NCBI GenBank assembly: GCA_002451695.1
Contig: DKDC01000005.1
Span: forward strand, 13,076-49,719
Source: Prevotellaceae bacterium UBA6858
GTDB taxonomy: Bacteria; Bacteroidota; Bacteroidia; Bacteroidales; Bacteroidaceae
Reading direction: 5' to 3'
Length of the DNA: 36,644 bases
Shown here: in pieces, positions 16,298 through 25,340 of the stretch
Layout of the letters: each line of letters opens with the position of its first letter
Numbering within the stretch: the first letter of the stretch is position 1
Notes under the pieces: generated by a model
Told to the model about the DNA's origin: nothing
Databases searched by the model: none
Seen by the model: the letters and a program-made list of their open reading frames with translations, nothing else
Translations under genes and position numbers: made by a program

Positions 16298-16334
16298 AAA
16301 AATTGGGCGCGGAAGCCGAAGCCCCCGCGCCCAA
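16298..16334 (-). terminator. rho-independent terminator of the GH97 operon
   Basis: Minus strand: TTGGGCGCGG (16334-16325), 12-nt loop, CCGCGCCCAA (16312-16303), then a T-run (A-run 16298-16302). Perfect 10-bp stem, 26 nt past the stop. Confidence 0.9.
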
Positions 16335-16359
16335 AGTCATTATGAAAAAACTTAAGAAG

Positions 16360-18357
16360 TCAAAGCTTGTCAAACCTTGCAGTCCATCCGCCGCCGCTCT
16401 TCATCGACACTTTAAGCGTCTGCGACTTGTCCACGTCCTGCGTTGAATGCTTGTAGTCCTCGGCATTGCGCCCGGCGTTGAAGCCGTCGGCGAATATGTC
16501 CGCCTTGTAGTTGCCCTCGCCAAGGAACGAAAGCGGAATCTCTATGTCGCGCCCGTCCCAGCTTGTCATTGCGCCCACATACCACGTGGTGCCCTTGCGG
16601 CGTGCGGTAACGATGTATTTCCCTACCTCGCCGGCCACAACCTTTGTCTCATCGAAAACGGTGGGCATCTTGGCTATGAAGTCCGTACACTCCTGCTCCC
16701 TCGTATAGTTGGAAGGAGCGTCGGAAAGCATCTGGAGCGGGGAATAGAAAATGGTGTACATCGCCATTTGGTGAACCCTCGTGCCCTGGCTCATCGGGCG
16801 GTCGTTTATCGGGCGGTAGTCTGCGCGTGTTGCGTTAATCATCGCGCCCGGAGTGTAGTCCATAGGGGAGATAATCTGGCGTATGTAGGGTATCATAACA
16901 TCATAGCCCGGCATATCGCCGCCCAATGTGCCTTTTGCGCCGCTCTGCCACTTGCACTGCTCCAAGCCGCGCACGCCCTCGCAACTCACGATGTTGGGAT
17001 ACGTTACCTGCAAGCCCTTAAGCTGCATACCGTGATAGTCAACCGTAAGGTGGTTGTCGGCGGCAGTCTGGGTAATCTTGCGCAACGAGGACATCACAAA
17101 CTGGTCGTTGGCGTTGATGAAGTCAATCTTCAAGCCCTTAACGCCCCAGCTCTTATAGAGGGGGAACGCACGGTCCATATACTTCATGCAGTCTTTCCAC
17201 TTGAGCCAGATGATGACATCAACACCTTTCTGCCTGCCGTAGCTTGCTATTTCCCGGATGTTGCACTCCGGCTTGTACTGAAGCACATTGGGGCTGTCCC
17301 AGCCGTCGTCCACGATGATGTACTCCAGCTTGTTTGCAGCCGCAAAGTCAATGTAGTGCTTGTAGGTGGGCGTGTTCATTCCCGATGCGAAGTCAACCCC
17401 CGCCACATTGAGTGCGTTCCACCAGTCCCAAGCCACCTTTCCGGTCTTTACCCACGAATAGTCGCCCTTCGCCGTGCCGTCGCAGAGCTTGCGCACAATG
17501 TCGCAGTCGGCAAGCTGCGCATCGTTCTCTGTAATAATGGCAACCTTCCACGTCAAAGGCTGTGTGCCGCCCACGCGTGCGATGTAGTCCTTGCGGAACA
17601 GCTTCACGAAATTTGCGTAGCCCTTGCCGTTGAGGTCGGAGTTCTTCAGGTCGGGATAACCTGCAAATTCGCCTTTAAGACCGTTGCCGTCCGTGAAATT
17701 TGAATGCACGTACATTCCCGGATAGTCGAGGTCGCCCACGTCGGTAACCGCCACTTTCACCCCGTTGCCCATGTCGGCAAGCAGCGGCAGTATGCTGAGC
17801 TTCGTGGAAGGCATCTGCGAAATCTTGGTCTCTGTGTAGTACGACTCGAACGAGCATGAATAACGCTCGCCCTGCGACTCCTCGTTAACCCAGGGCGTCC
17901 ACGTTTTGGGGTCGCCTGTAAAATTATATTCTACAGTCTCGCTCTTCACGTTTACAGAGTCTTTTCTCGCGCCACGGAAGCGGTAAGCCACGGCGTCGTC
18001 ATATACGCGGAACTCCACAGTGTATTGGCTTCCTTTCAGAGAGAGCTTGGTGTAAACGTCTTCAACCTCGGATTTCGTGTAGTGCGGCGTGGCTATCTTG
18101 CGGCTCACCTTCTGCGCTTTTCCGCCCGATGCTCCCGGCCCCCAGACGCTTCCGTCGGTCAGCGTAACGGCAAGCGTTGACGGTTTGATGATTTCCCGGC
18201 CGTTCAGGTCCACTTTCCACGTGAGCTTGCCGCCGGAGTTCACTGTAAGAGTCAGTTTGCCCGAGGGCGACTTAGCCACAAAGCTGCCCGCCTGTGCCGT
18301 TGCGCCGAAAAGCATGGCTGCCGAGGCGAGCATTGCAGTCATTAAGTTTGTTTTCAT
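16360..18357 (-). CDS. GH97 alpha-glycosidase, downstream paralogue
   Basis: 665 residues with signal peptide (ATAQA, about residue 23), so periplasmic or surface-exposed. Family GH97: N-terminal beta-sandwich (FVAKSPSGKLTLTV), central TIM barrel (IIVDDGWDSPN, GLKIDFINANDQ, VTYPNIVSCEGVRGLEQ, GYDVMIPYIRQ) and C-terminal beta domain. D412 in KIDF corresponds to the nucleophile of retaining GH97 alpha-galactosidases, and E460 in EGVRG to their acid/base. I therefore favour a retaining alpha-galactosidase-type enzyme over a SusB-type inverting alpha-glucosidase; this is inferred from family knowledge. It starts 23 nt after the stop of the other GH97 gene, same length and same catalytic positions. 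Confidence 0.9.
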   Translation of the reverse strand: MKTNLMTAMLASAAMLFGATAQAGSFVAKSPSGKLTLTVNSGGKLTWKVDLNGREIIKPSTLAVTLTDGSVWGPGASGGKAQKVSRKIATPHYTKSEVEDVYTKLSLKGSQYTVEFRVYDDAVAYRFRGARKDSVNVKSETVEYNFTGDPKTWTPWVNEESQGERYSCSFESYYTETKISQMPSTKLSILPLLADMGNGVKVAVTDVGDLDYPGMYVHSNFTDGNGLKGEFAGYPDLKNSDLNGKGYANFVKLFRKDYIARVGGTQPLTWKVAIITENDAQLADCDIVRKLCDGTAKGDYSWVKTGKVAWDWWNALNVAGVDFASGMNTPTYKHYIDFAAANKLEYIIVDDGWDSPNVLQYKPECNIREIASYGRQKGVDVIIWLKWKDCMKYMDRAFPLYKSWGVKGLKIDFINANDQFVMSSLRKITQTAADNHLTVDYHGMQLKGLQVTYPNIVSCEGVRGLEQCKWQSGAKGTLGGDMPGYDVMIPYIRQIISPMDYTPGAMINATRADYRPINDRPMSQGTRVHQMAMYTIFYSPLQMLSDAPSNYTREQECTDFIAKMPTVFDETKVVAGEVGKYIVTARRKGTTWYVGAMTSWDGRDIEIPLSFLGEGNYKADIFADGFNAGRNAEDYKHSTQDVDKSQTLKVSMKSGGGWTARFDKL

Positions 18358-18380
18358 TTTGCTGTTGTATTATTTGGATA

Positions 18381-20378
18381 TTACATTTTTTCAAATCTCG
18401 CCGTCCATCCGCCGCCGCTCTTCATTGGCAGTTTTAGCACGTCGCCCTTTTTCACGGTCATCTCCTCGCGCTTGTAATCCTCCGCGCTTTTCGAGGCGTT
18501 TACGCCGTCGCGGAAAATCACCGCCTTGTAGCTTGCGCTGTCAAGGAAGTCGAGCTTCAGCTCCAGTTCGCGCTCGTCCCAGTTTGTCATAGCGCCCACG
18601 AACCACGTTGTGCCTTTGCGCTTGGCGGTGATTATGTATTTGCCCATCTCGCCTTGCAGTGTGCGGCTGTCGTCGAACACCGTGGGCACTTTTGATATGA
18701 AGTCGGTGCACTCGGGCCAGAGATAGTAGAGCGAGGGCTTGTCGGAGAGCATTTGCAGCGGGGCGTCGAAAATTGTGTACATTGCCATTTGGTGTACCCT
18801 TGTGCCTTGGCTCATGGGATTGTCGCCGCACGCGCGGTAGTCTTGGCGCGTGGCGTTGCGCATAGCCCCCGGAGTGTAGTCCATGGGCGCGGTGAGCATT
18901 CGCGAGAACGGTATCGTAACGTCATAGCCCGGCATATCCGCGCCCTGCGTGCCCTTTGCGCCGCTCTGCCACTTGCACTGCTCCAACCCGCGCACGCCCT
19001 CAATGTTGAGGATGTTGGGATAAACCACCTGCATTCCGTTGAGCATCATCCCGTGCCAGTCGATGACGAGGTGGTGCTTTGCGGCGAGTTCGGTTATCTC
19101 CCTCACGGAATTTATCACATACTGGTCGTTTGCGTCCACAAAGTCGATCTTCATGCCCTTAACGCCCCATTTTTCGTAAAGGGGGAACGCCTCGTGCATT
19201 TTCTGCATCGTGTTTTTCCAGCTTGCCCACACAATAACGCCCACGCCCTTGCTGTCGGCGTGCCTTATAAGCTCCGGCATATCGATTTCCTTTCGCGGCT
19301 CGGTTATGTCCCTGCCGCTCCAGCCGCCGTCGAGGATTATGTATTCCAGATTGTATTTTGCGGCGAAGTCAACATAATATTTATATGTGTCGGTGTTCGA
19401 CCCCGACTTGAAGCCAACGCCCGTTATGTTTGCCGCGTTCCACCATTCCCACGCCACCTTGCCTGGTTTCACCCACGACCAGTCGCCTTTTGCCACCGGG
19501 CGGCAAAGTTTCTGCGTGAGGTCGCAGTTGGCGAGCTGCACATCGTTCTCGCTGACGATTACAGCCCTCCACGGCAAAGCCTGCCTGCCGCCGATGCGTG
19601 CAATATGGTCAAAGCGGAAAAGGCGGCTGAAATTCTCCGTGGCTTTCTTGCCGGGAACGGAGTTTTTCCAGTCGGGATAGCCGGGAAACTCGCCCACGAG
19701 CGAGAAGCCCTTCGAGAACGCGGAGTGCAGGTACATTCCCGGATAGTCCAGCTCGCCCACGCTTGTGAGCGCGGCCTTCACGCCGCCGTCGAGCTTCACC
19801 ACAAAAGGCACAAGGGCGAGGTTGCGCGGCTGCATCTGCGAAATGCGCTGGTTGTCATAATATGCCTCGAACGAGTTTGAGTACCTCTCGCCGTGGCGCA
19901 GGTCGTTCACGTAAGGCACGAATGCCTCGTGGTCCTTGCTGAAATTGTATTCCACCGTCTCGTTCTCCACCGTGAGCGAATCCGTGGTGTTGGCGATGAA
20001 GCGGTATGCCGCCGCGTCGTCATATACACGGAACTCCACGGAATACCCCCTGCCTTTCAGCGTAAGCCAAGAGTAATTGTCCTCAATCTTCGCCTTACGG
20101 TAGTTCACGCCGTCAATAGTGCGGCTCATTTTTCCCGTCTTCCCCGCAGGGCTGTCGCTTCCCCACGAGCCTCCGCCCTTAATCTTTACGCCAAGCACGG
20201 AGGGCGCGGTGACTTCGCGCCCCTTGAAGTCCACCTGCCAAGTGAGGCTTTTCCCCGTCGCCACCTTAACCACGAGGTTTCCCGATGGGGATTTGACAAA
20301 ATAATCTTTAGCAGGCCCCACAAACGGCATGAGCGCAAGCGAAGCCACGGCAAGTATTCTGGTTATCATATTCGGCAT
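18381..20378 (-). CDS. GH97 alpha-glycosidase, upstream paralogue
   Basis: 665 residues with start at 20378 (MPNMITRIL); an in-frame ATG at 20405 would add nine non-hydrophobic residues, ATG 20369 would remove three. Signal peptide to about residue 23. Domain order is as in its neighbour: FVKSPSGNLVVKV sandwich, barrel with IILDGGWSGRD, GMKIDFVDANDQ, NILNIEGVRGLEQ, then C-terminal beta domain. D412 and E460 occupy the same positions as in the downstream copy, which supports this start. The differing loops (RDITEPRKEIDMPEL against NVLQYKPECNIREI) suggest different substrate specificity. No transporter or regulator adjoins the pair. Confidence 0.9.
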   Translation of the reverse strand: MPNMITRILAVASLALMPFVGPAKDYFVKSPSGNLVVKVATGKSLTWQVDFKGREVTAPSVLGVKIKGGGSWGSDSPAGKTGKMSRTIDGVNYRKAKIEDNYSWLTLKGRGYSVEFRVYDDAAAYRFIANTTDSLTVENETVEYNFSKDHEAFVPYVNDLRHGERYSNSFEAYYDNQRISQMQPRNLALVPFVVKLDGGVKAALTSVGELDYPGMYLHSAFSKGFSLVGEFPGYPDWKNSVPGKKATENFSRLFRFDHIARIGGRQALPWRAVIVSENDVQLANCDLTQKLCRPVAKGDWSWVKPGKVAWEWWNAANITGVGFKSGSNTDTYKYYVDFAAKYNLEYIILDGGWSGRDITEPRKEIDMPELIRHADSKGVGVIVWASWKNTMQKMHEAFPLYEKWGVKGMKIDFVDANDQYVINSVREITELAAKHHLVIDWHGMMLNGMQVVYPNILNIEGVRGLEQCKWQSGAKGTQGADMPGYDVTIPFSRMLTAPMDYTPGAMRNATRQDYRACGDNPMSQGTRVHQMAMYTIFDAPLQMLSDKPSLYYLWPECTDFISKVPTVFDDSRTLQGEMGKYIITAKRKGTTWFVGAMTNWDERELELKLDFLDSASYKAVIFRDGVNASKSAEDYKREEMTVKKGDVLKLPMKSGGGWTARFEKM

Positions 20379-20430
20379 TTTTATGGTATTACAAATGTTG
20401 CCCATTCCGGCAAAAAGCCGAAACGGCTTT

Positions 20431-20438
20431 CAAATTTA
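20431..20438 (-). promoter_or_regulatory. -7 box for the GH97 pair
   Basis: TAAATTTG on the minus strand, about 50 nt upstream of ATG 20378. Confidence 0.5.
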
Positions 20439-20529
20439 CACATTTTTCACGTTATAAACGGTTTGAAGCAAGACTTAAATTTTAATTATTATGTGAGCTT
20501 GGGGCAAACCTGCCATGAAAGCCGCAAAT

Positions 20530-20639
20530 CCACATAGGACATGGGAAAAACTACATAGGACATAGGAAAAATTATATCAGATATAATCCAGACTACATCA
20601 GACCTTTTTCCGCCGTTTGCAAACACCTGAAAAACAAAT
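20530..20639 (-). repeat. 21-bp-module array, copy R6
   Basis: Modules at 20530, 20551, 20572 and 20593, then flank (CTTTTTCCGCCGTTTGCAAA, CACCTGAAAAACAAAT) to 20639. It lies in the 384-nt divergent gap 20379-20762. As in R3 all cores point one way. In forward reading the first spacer is GTCTGGAT, shared only with R8. Confidence 0.9.
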
Positions 20640-20747
20640 CGTTATAACAAGCATCTTCAAGCAGGCAATTTTCTGAAATCCAGCATGTTAAAAATTCCGC
20701 CACAGCCATTTTTCCGTTCTCCCGCCTGTGGCTTTTGCGAAAATGCT

Positions 20748-20755
20748 TATTTTTG
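20748..20755 (+). promoter_or_regulatory. -7 box for the glycosyltransferase / radC operon
   Basis: TATTTTTG, only 7 nt before ATG 20763, so the transcript would be nearly leaderless. It also rules out the in-frame ATG at 20685. Confidence 0.45.
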
Positions 20756-20762
20756 CAGCATT

Positions 20763-21752
20763 ATGAAGTATTCGATAATAATCCCTGTTTACAACCGCCC
20801 GGACGAAGTGGGCGAGCTGCTGGAAAGCATAGCCGTGCAACCGCGCCCCGACGTTGAGGTGGTGATAGTTGAGGACGGTTCGCAAACAACCTGCGAGGAA
20901 GTTGTGGCACGCTATCAGAACCGGCTGCACACCACATACCTTTACAAGGAGAACGGAGGCCCTGCCGCCGCGCGCAATCATGGCGCACAGCAGGCCTCGG
21001 GGGAATGGCTCATTATCCTCGACAGCGACGTTGTGCTGCCGCCGGGATATTTCGAGGCTGTAGACAGCGGACTGGAAAAGCTCGGCTGCGACGCTTTCGG
21101 CGGGCCCGACAAAGCCGCCGACTCGTTCACGCCGGTGCAGAAAGCCATAAGCTACGCAATGACATCGTTTTTCACCACGGGCGGAATACGCGGCGGGAAA
21201 AAGAAGATGGACAAGTTCTACCCACGCTCCTACAACATGGGAATACGCAGCGAGGTTTACCAAAAACTCGGCGGCTTCTCGCCCATGCGCTTCGGCGAGG
21301 ACATCGACCTGAGCTACCGCATTGTGGAAAACGGCTACAAGGCGTGCCTCATACCACAGGCATGGGTGTGGCACAAACGCCGCACGGACTTCCGCAAGTT
21401 CTTCAGGCAGGTTTACAATTCGGGCATAGCGCGCATAAACCTCGAGAAACGCCACCCGGGAACAATGAAACTTGTGCACATATTGCCCGCACTGTTCACC
21501 GTGGGCTGCTTCGTGCTGGTTGTGGGGGGCTTCGCGTGCCTGTGGAGCATTTTGCCGCTCGCACTCTACGCCCTGCTCGTGTTCGCCGGCAGTCTGGCGA
21601 CTTTCAGAAGCCTTCGCGTGGCGCTGCTCTCCGTCCCCGCCGCCTTCATACAGCTCATCGGCTACGGCAGCGGCTTCATTGTGGCAAGCGTTAGGCGGAA
21701 CATTCTTAAGGAAAAGGAGTTCGAGGCGTTCAAAGACAACTTCTACAAATGA
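20763..21752 (+). CDS. family 2 glycosyltransferase, membrane-anchored
   Basis: 329 residues. GT-A fold of family GT2: opens MKYSIIIPVYNRPDEVGELL, has VEDGS, the metal-binding DSD (ILDSDVVLP, about 87) and the acceptor-side GEDIDLSYRI. After the catalytic domain come three or four hydrophobic helices (about 238-310), so it works on the cytoplasmic face of the inner membrane. Sugar donor and acceptor cannot be read from sequence. Its stop overlaps the radC start by 4 nt (ATGA, 21749-21752). Confidence 0.85.
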   Translation: MKYSIIIPVYNRPDEVGELLESIAVQPRPDVEVVIVEDGSQTTCEEVVARYQNRLHTTYLYKENGGPAAARNHGAQQASGEWLIILDSDVVLPPGYFEAVDSGLEKLGCDAFGGPDKAADSFTPVQKAISYAMTSFFTTGGIRGGKKKMDKFYPRSYNMGIRSEVYQKLGGFSPMRFGEDIDLSYRIVENGYKACLIPQAWVWHKRRTDFRKFFRQVYNSGIARINLEKRHPGTMKLVHILPALFTVGCFVLVVGGFACLWSILPLALYALLVFAGSLATFRSLRVALLSVPAAFIQLIGYGSGFIVASVRRNILKEKEFEAFKDNFYK

Positions 21753-22432
21753 AAGTAAGCATAAAGGAACTTTCCGAGGACGACCGCCCACGCGAAAAAC
21801 TGCTCCGTCTGGGGGCTGAGGCACTGTCAAAATCCGAACTGCTTGCAATTCTCGTCGGTTCGGGCAACGACGAGGAAAACGCCGTGTCGCTCATGCAGCG
21901 CATTCTCCACGACTGCGGCGACAACCTGCGCACCCTCTCCGCAAAAGACCTCGAATACCTGCAAAAATACAAGGGAATAGGCCCGGCAAAGGCGGTAACG
22001 ATAAAGGCAGCGTGCCAAATGGCAAAACTCATGCAGGCCGAGGGCGTTGAAAAGCTTTCGCAAATGACAGACCCCTCAAAGGTGAGCGACTACTTCGCGC
22101 CCAAACTCGCCGGAAAGCGTAACGAGGAAGTCTGGGTGCTGCTCCTCAACACGCGGTTGCAGGTTATAGGCGACAGGCAGATAAGCAAGGGCGGAATTAC
22201 CGAAAGCTCTGTTGACATACGTATTATAATGCGCGAGGCTATAACCGCCGGCGCAACGTCGATAATCCTCGTGCACAACCATCCGTCGGGACACGCAAAC
22301 CCGAGCAAGGCTGACGACAACCTCACCCGCAGGGTTGCCGAGGCGGGAAAGCTGATGAGCATAACACTGCAAGACCACGTGATTGTGGGCGGCGGCACAT
22401 TCTTCAGCTACCGCGATGCGGGCAAACTTTAA
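21749..22432 (+). CDS. radC: RadC-family JAMM-domain protein
   Basis: 227 residues. N-terminal helix-hairpin-helix region (ELLAILVGSG, LQKYKGIGPAKAVTIKAA) and C-terminal MPN+/JAMM domain with the metal motif HNHPSG...PSKAD: H176, H178 and D189. The family was long tied to DNA repair, but its role is unsettled. Coupled to the glycosyltransferase. Its TAA (22430-22432) directly abuts the stop of the convergent deacetylase gene with no base between. Confidence 0.92.
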   Translation: MKVSIKELSEDDRPREKLLRLGAEALSKSELLAILVGSGNDEENAVSLMQRILHDCGDNLRTLSAKDLEYLQKYKGIGPAKAVTIKAACQMAKLMQAEGVEKLSQMTDPSKVSDYFAPKLAGKRNEEVWVLLLNTRLQVIGDRQISKGGITESSVDIRIIMREAITAGATSIILVHNHPSGHANPSKADDNLTRRVAEAGKLMSITLQDHVIVGGGTFFSYRDAGKL

Positions 22433-23221
22433 TCAGGGCTTTGGTATCACCTTTGAAAGGTCGGCAAACTCATAGCCCATTCCCCTCAATCCCTCTATGA
22501 GCTGCGGCAGGCGGTTGTAGAACTTGTCGGTGCGCCTTTCGCTCGTGCCGAAATGGATGAGCAATATATGGCCGTTTATGCCGTCCGGCTTTTCGGCGGC
22601 CATGCGCATGGTGCGCTCCATGATGCAGTCGCTGCTGTAATACCGCGCCATGTCGGGCGTTGTGTAGTCGCCGTAGGTCAGCGTGCCGTAGGTGTTGTTT
22701 ATAAGTTGCAGGCCCATTTCTTTCGCCCATGCCGAAACAGTGTCGTTAAAATGCTCGTAGGGCGGGACGAAGTAGTACGCCTTCTTTTTTTTGATGCCAA
22801 ACGTCGCCATTGCCTCGTATGCCTTGCTGATGTCCTCGCGGAACTCGGCACGGCTCACAAGCATCGTGTCGCTCCTGTCCCAGGGGAAATAAAGCAGGTG
22901 GGAATATCCGTGGCAGCCGACATAGTGCTTGTCCTTAACAAGCCGCCTCACCACGTCGGGGAACTTTTGGAAAAACTTCCCCGTAAAGAAAAAATGCCCC
23001 CGCACGCGGTAACGCTTCAGCGTGCTTATTACGGTGTCCGCCCCGTCAGCCATGTCGGCGGCTGTGAACACAAGGGCGACCTTGCGCTCTTCGGGGTTCA
23101 TCTGCGTTATCCCGCCCCGCGTGTAAACATTCCTGTCGGCTTTCTGCGCGTATGCCGTTGCGCCGCAAACACAAGCAACCAGTAACGCAAAAGCCGCTTT
23201 CCTGAATATATTTCTTGTCAT
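22433..23221 (-). CDS. secreted polysaccharide-deacetylase-like protein, altered motif 1
   Basis: 262 residues with signal peptide (ends ATAYAQ, about 26). NodB/CE4-type fold: TLKRYRVRGHFFFTGKFF, then CHGYSHLLY with the zinc-binding H-x3-H pair, YFVPPYEHFND, and a C-terminal LIHFGT motif. Classical motif 1 (TFDDG), which supplies the catalytic base and a metal ligand, reads FTAADMADG. Bacteroidetes have a group with this altered motif, so it is probably a stable subfamily with changed chemistry, or a binding protein. ATG 23221 gives the signal peptide directly. Confidence 0.8.
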   Translation of the reverse strand: MTRNIFRKAAFALLVACVCGATAYAQKADRNVYTRGGITQMNPEERKVALVFTAADMADGADTVISTLKRYRVRGHFFFTGKFFQKFPDVVRRLVKDKHYVGCHGYSHLLYFPWDRSDTMLVSRAEFREDISKAYEAMATFGIKKKKAYYFVPPYEHFNDTVSAWAKEMGLQLINNTYGTLTYGDYTTPDMARYYSSDCIMERTMRMAAEKPDGINGHILLIHFGTSERRTDKFYNRLPQLIEGLRGMGYEFADLSKVIPKP

Positions 23222-23304
23222 AGTCGTTTTGTTTGTCCTGACACCTGCCAATCTTTCGCATTTGCATTTCTAACCCGATACCCCCCGATGGCATTTGTCT
23301 GTGG

Positions 23305-23312
23305 CAAAGGTA
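23305..23312 (-). promoter_or_regulatory. -7 box for the deacetylase-like gene
   Basis: TACCTTTG on the minus strand, about 85 nt upstream of ATG 23221. Confidence 0.5.
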
Positions 23313-23351
23313 AGAAATTTCGCCGTTGCGCGGATTATTGCCCGCGCAACT

Positions 23352-23383
23352 TTTGCGCGGTTGGCAAGTAAAGTGTAAATTTG
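23352..23383 (+). promoter_or_regulatory. Bacteroidetes-type promoter of the fumarase gene
   Basis: TTTG at 23352-23355, 20 bases, TAAATTTG at 23376-23383. Leader of about 60 nt to ATG 23451. Confidence 0.7.
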
Positions 23384-23450
23384 CAATGTGTTTCAACGCC
23401 GGGGATGCACCCCGCACAAAAGCGACATCATACAAAAAATACATAACGAT

Positions 23451-25100
23451 ATGGCTAAAGCACCCGATTTCAACTACGCGCCCATGTTCCAGAAAGGAAA
23501 GGACGACACCGAATACCGTTTGATTTCCAAAGCGGGAGTCTCCACCGCCGAATTTGAGGGCAAGGAAATACTGAAAGTCTCCCCCGAAGCACTGACGCTT
23601 CTCGCGCAACAGGCGTTCCACGATGTGGAGTTCATGCTGCGCCGCGAGCACAACAAGCAGGTTGCGGCTATACTCAGCGACCCCGAAGCGTCGGACAACG
23701 ACAAATATGTTGCGCTCACGCTGCTGCGCAATGCAGAAACATCAGTAAAAGGCGTGCTGCCTTTCTGCCAGGACACCGGCACGGCCATTATCCACGCCGA
23801 AAAAGGCCAGCAGGTGTGGACCGGCTTTGACGATGCCGAAGCCCTGAGCCGTGGCGTTTACAACACGTTCACCGGGGACAACCTGCGCTATTCCCAGAAC
23901 GCGCCGCTCACAATGTATGACGAGGTGAACACAAAGTGCAACCTGCCCGCGCAGATTGACATTGAGGCCGAGGAAGGCGCGGAATACCGCTTCATAATGG
24001 TTGCCAAGGGCGGAGGCTCGGCAAACAAGACATACCTCTACCCCATGACAAAGGCGATAATCCAGAACGAGGGCACGCTAATCCCGTTCCTTGTGGAGAA
24101 GATGAAAAGTCTCGGCACGGCAGCCTGCCCGCCCTACCACATCTGCTTCGTCATCGGCGGCACGTCGGCGGAGAAGAACCTGCTCACAGTAAAGCTCGGC
24201 TCGATACACTACTACGACAACCTGCCCACAAGCGGCGACGCAACGGGACGCGCCTTCCGCGACCTTGACCTTGAAGCCAAGCTGCTCGAAAAGGCTCACG
24301 AGATAGGCTTCGGCGCACAGTTCGGCGGCAAGGCTTTCGCCCACGACATCCGCGTCATACGTCTGCCGCGCCACGGCGCAAGCTGCCCGATCGGGCTTGG
24401 AGTGAGCTGCTCAGCCGACCGCAACATAAAGGCGAAAATCAACAAGGACGGCATCTGGCTCGAAAAGATGGACAGCAACCCCGCAAGCCTGATTCCCGAA
24501 CACCTGCAGCAGCCGGGCGACAACGGCGGCATTGCCATAGACCTTGACAAGGGAATAGACGCCGCGCTCAAGGAACTGACAAAGTACCCTGTAAGCACCC
24601 GCGTATCACTAAGCGGCACAATCATAGTAGCGCGCGACATAGCCCACGCAAAGCTCAAGGCACGCCTCGACAGCGGCGAGGGGCTTCCGCAGTACTTCAA
24701 GGACTACCCCGTGCTCTATGCCGGTCCCGCCAAAACGCCCGAAGGCTACCCCTGCGGCAGCATGGGCCCCACAACGTCAAACCGCATGGACCCCTATGTT
24801 GACGAATTCCAGGCAAACGGCGCGTCAATGATTATGATAGGCAAAGGAAACCGCGGCAAGGAAGTTACAGACGCGTGCAAGAAGCACGGCGGCTTCTACC
24901 TCGGCACTATCGGCGGCGTGGCGGCCGTGCTTTCGCAAGACTGCATAAAGAGCATCGAGTGCGTTGAGTTCCCCGAAATAGGCATGGAAGCAGTTTGGAA
25001 GATTACCGTGAAAGACTTCCCCGCGTTCATACTTGTTGACGACAAGGGCAACGACTTCTTCACGCAACTGAAACCGTGGTGCGCGAAATGCGCCAAATAA
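23451..25100 (+). CDS. class I (iron-sulfur) fumarate hydratase
   Basis: 549 residues, family-typical length. Interconverts fumarate and malate; in Bacteroidales this serves the reductive branch toward succinate and propionate. Cluster ligand C106 lies in FCQDTGTA; the other conserved blocks are RHGASCPIGLGVSCSADRN and GPTTSNRMDPYVDEFQ with GGFYLGTIGG near the end, so both the alpha-like and beta-like parts are fused as in FumA/FumB. Start ATG 23451 (MAKAPDFNY) fits relatives; an upstream extension would lie in the leader. Single-gene unit with its own promoter and terminator. The 4Fe-4S cluster makes the enzyme oxygen-sensitive, in keeping with an anaerobe. Confidence 0.94.
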   Translation: MAKAPDFNYAPMFQKGKDDTEYRLISKAGVSTAEFEGKEILKVSPEALTLLAQQAFHDVEFMLRREHNKQVAAILSDPEASDNDKYVALTLLRNAETSVKGVLPFCQDTGTAIIHAEKGQQVWTGFDDAEALSRGVYNTFTGDNLRYSQNAPLTMYDEVNTKCNLPAQIDIEAEEGAEYRFIMVAKGGGSANKTYLYPMTKAIIQNEGTLIPFLVEKMKSLGTAACPPYHICFVIGGTSAEKNLLTVKLGSIHYYDNLPTSGDATGRAFRDLDLEAKLLEKAHEIGFGAQFGGKAFAHDIRVIRLPRHGASCPIGLGVSCSADRNIKAKINKDGIWLEKMDSNPASLIPEHLQQPGDNGGIAIDLDKGIDAALKELTKYPVSTRVSLSGTIIVARDIAHAKLKARLDSGEGLPQYFKDYPVLYAGPAKTPEGYPCGSMGPTTSNRMDPYVDEFQANGASMIMIGKGNRGKEVTDACKKHGGFYLGTIGGVAAVLSQDCIKSIECVEFPEIGMEAVWKITVKDFPAFILVDDKGNDFFTQLKPWCAKCAK

Positions 25101-25130
25101 AAGGCCGGTAACAGCCGGACAATAACCCAC

Positions 25131-25166
25131 AACCTCCGTTCCGCCACCCGGGACGGAGGTTTTTTC
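25131..25166 (+). terminator. rho-independent terminator of the fumarase gene
   Basis: AACCTCCGT (25131-25139) pairs with ACGGAGGTT (25153-25161), followed by further T residues. 30 nt past the stop. Confidence 0.9.
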
Positions 25167-25340
25167 GTATCAGCGCTACAAGAATTGTATTTTACACCAC
25201 ACAAATATACCGTTCCCCTTCCCAAACCAGAACATACCATGCTTCATTCGACAGTACAAACTTCATTCTAAGGAAAATTCCCTCCATATCTTCATAAACG
25301 TTCCGCGCACGCGGGAAAAACTTTCCGCATATCGTCAAAA

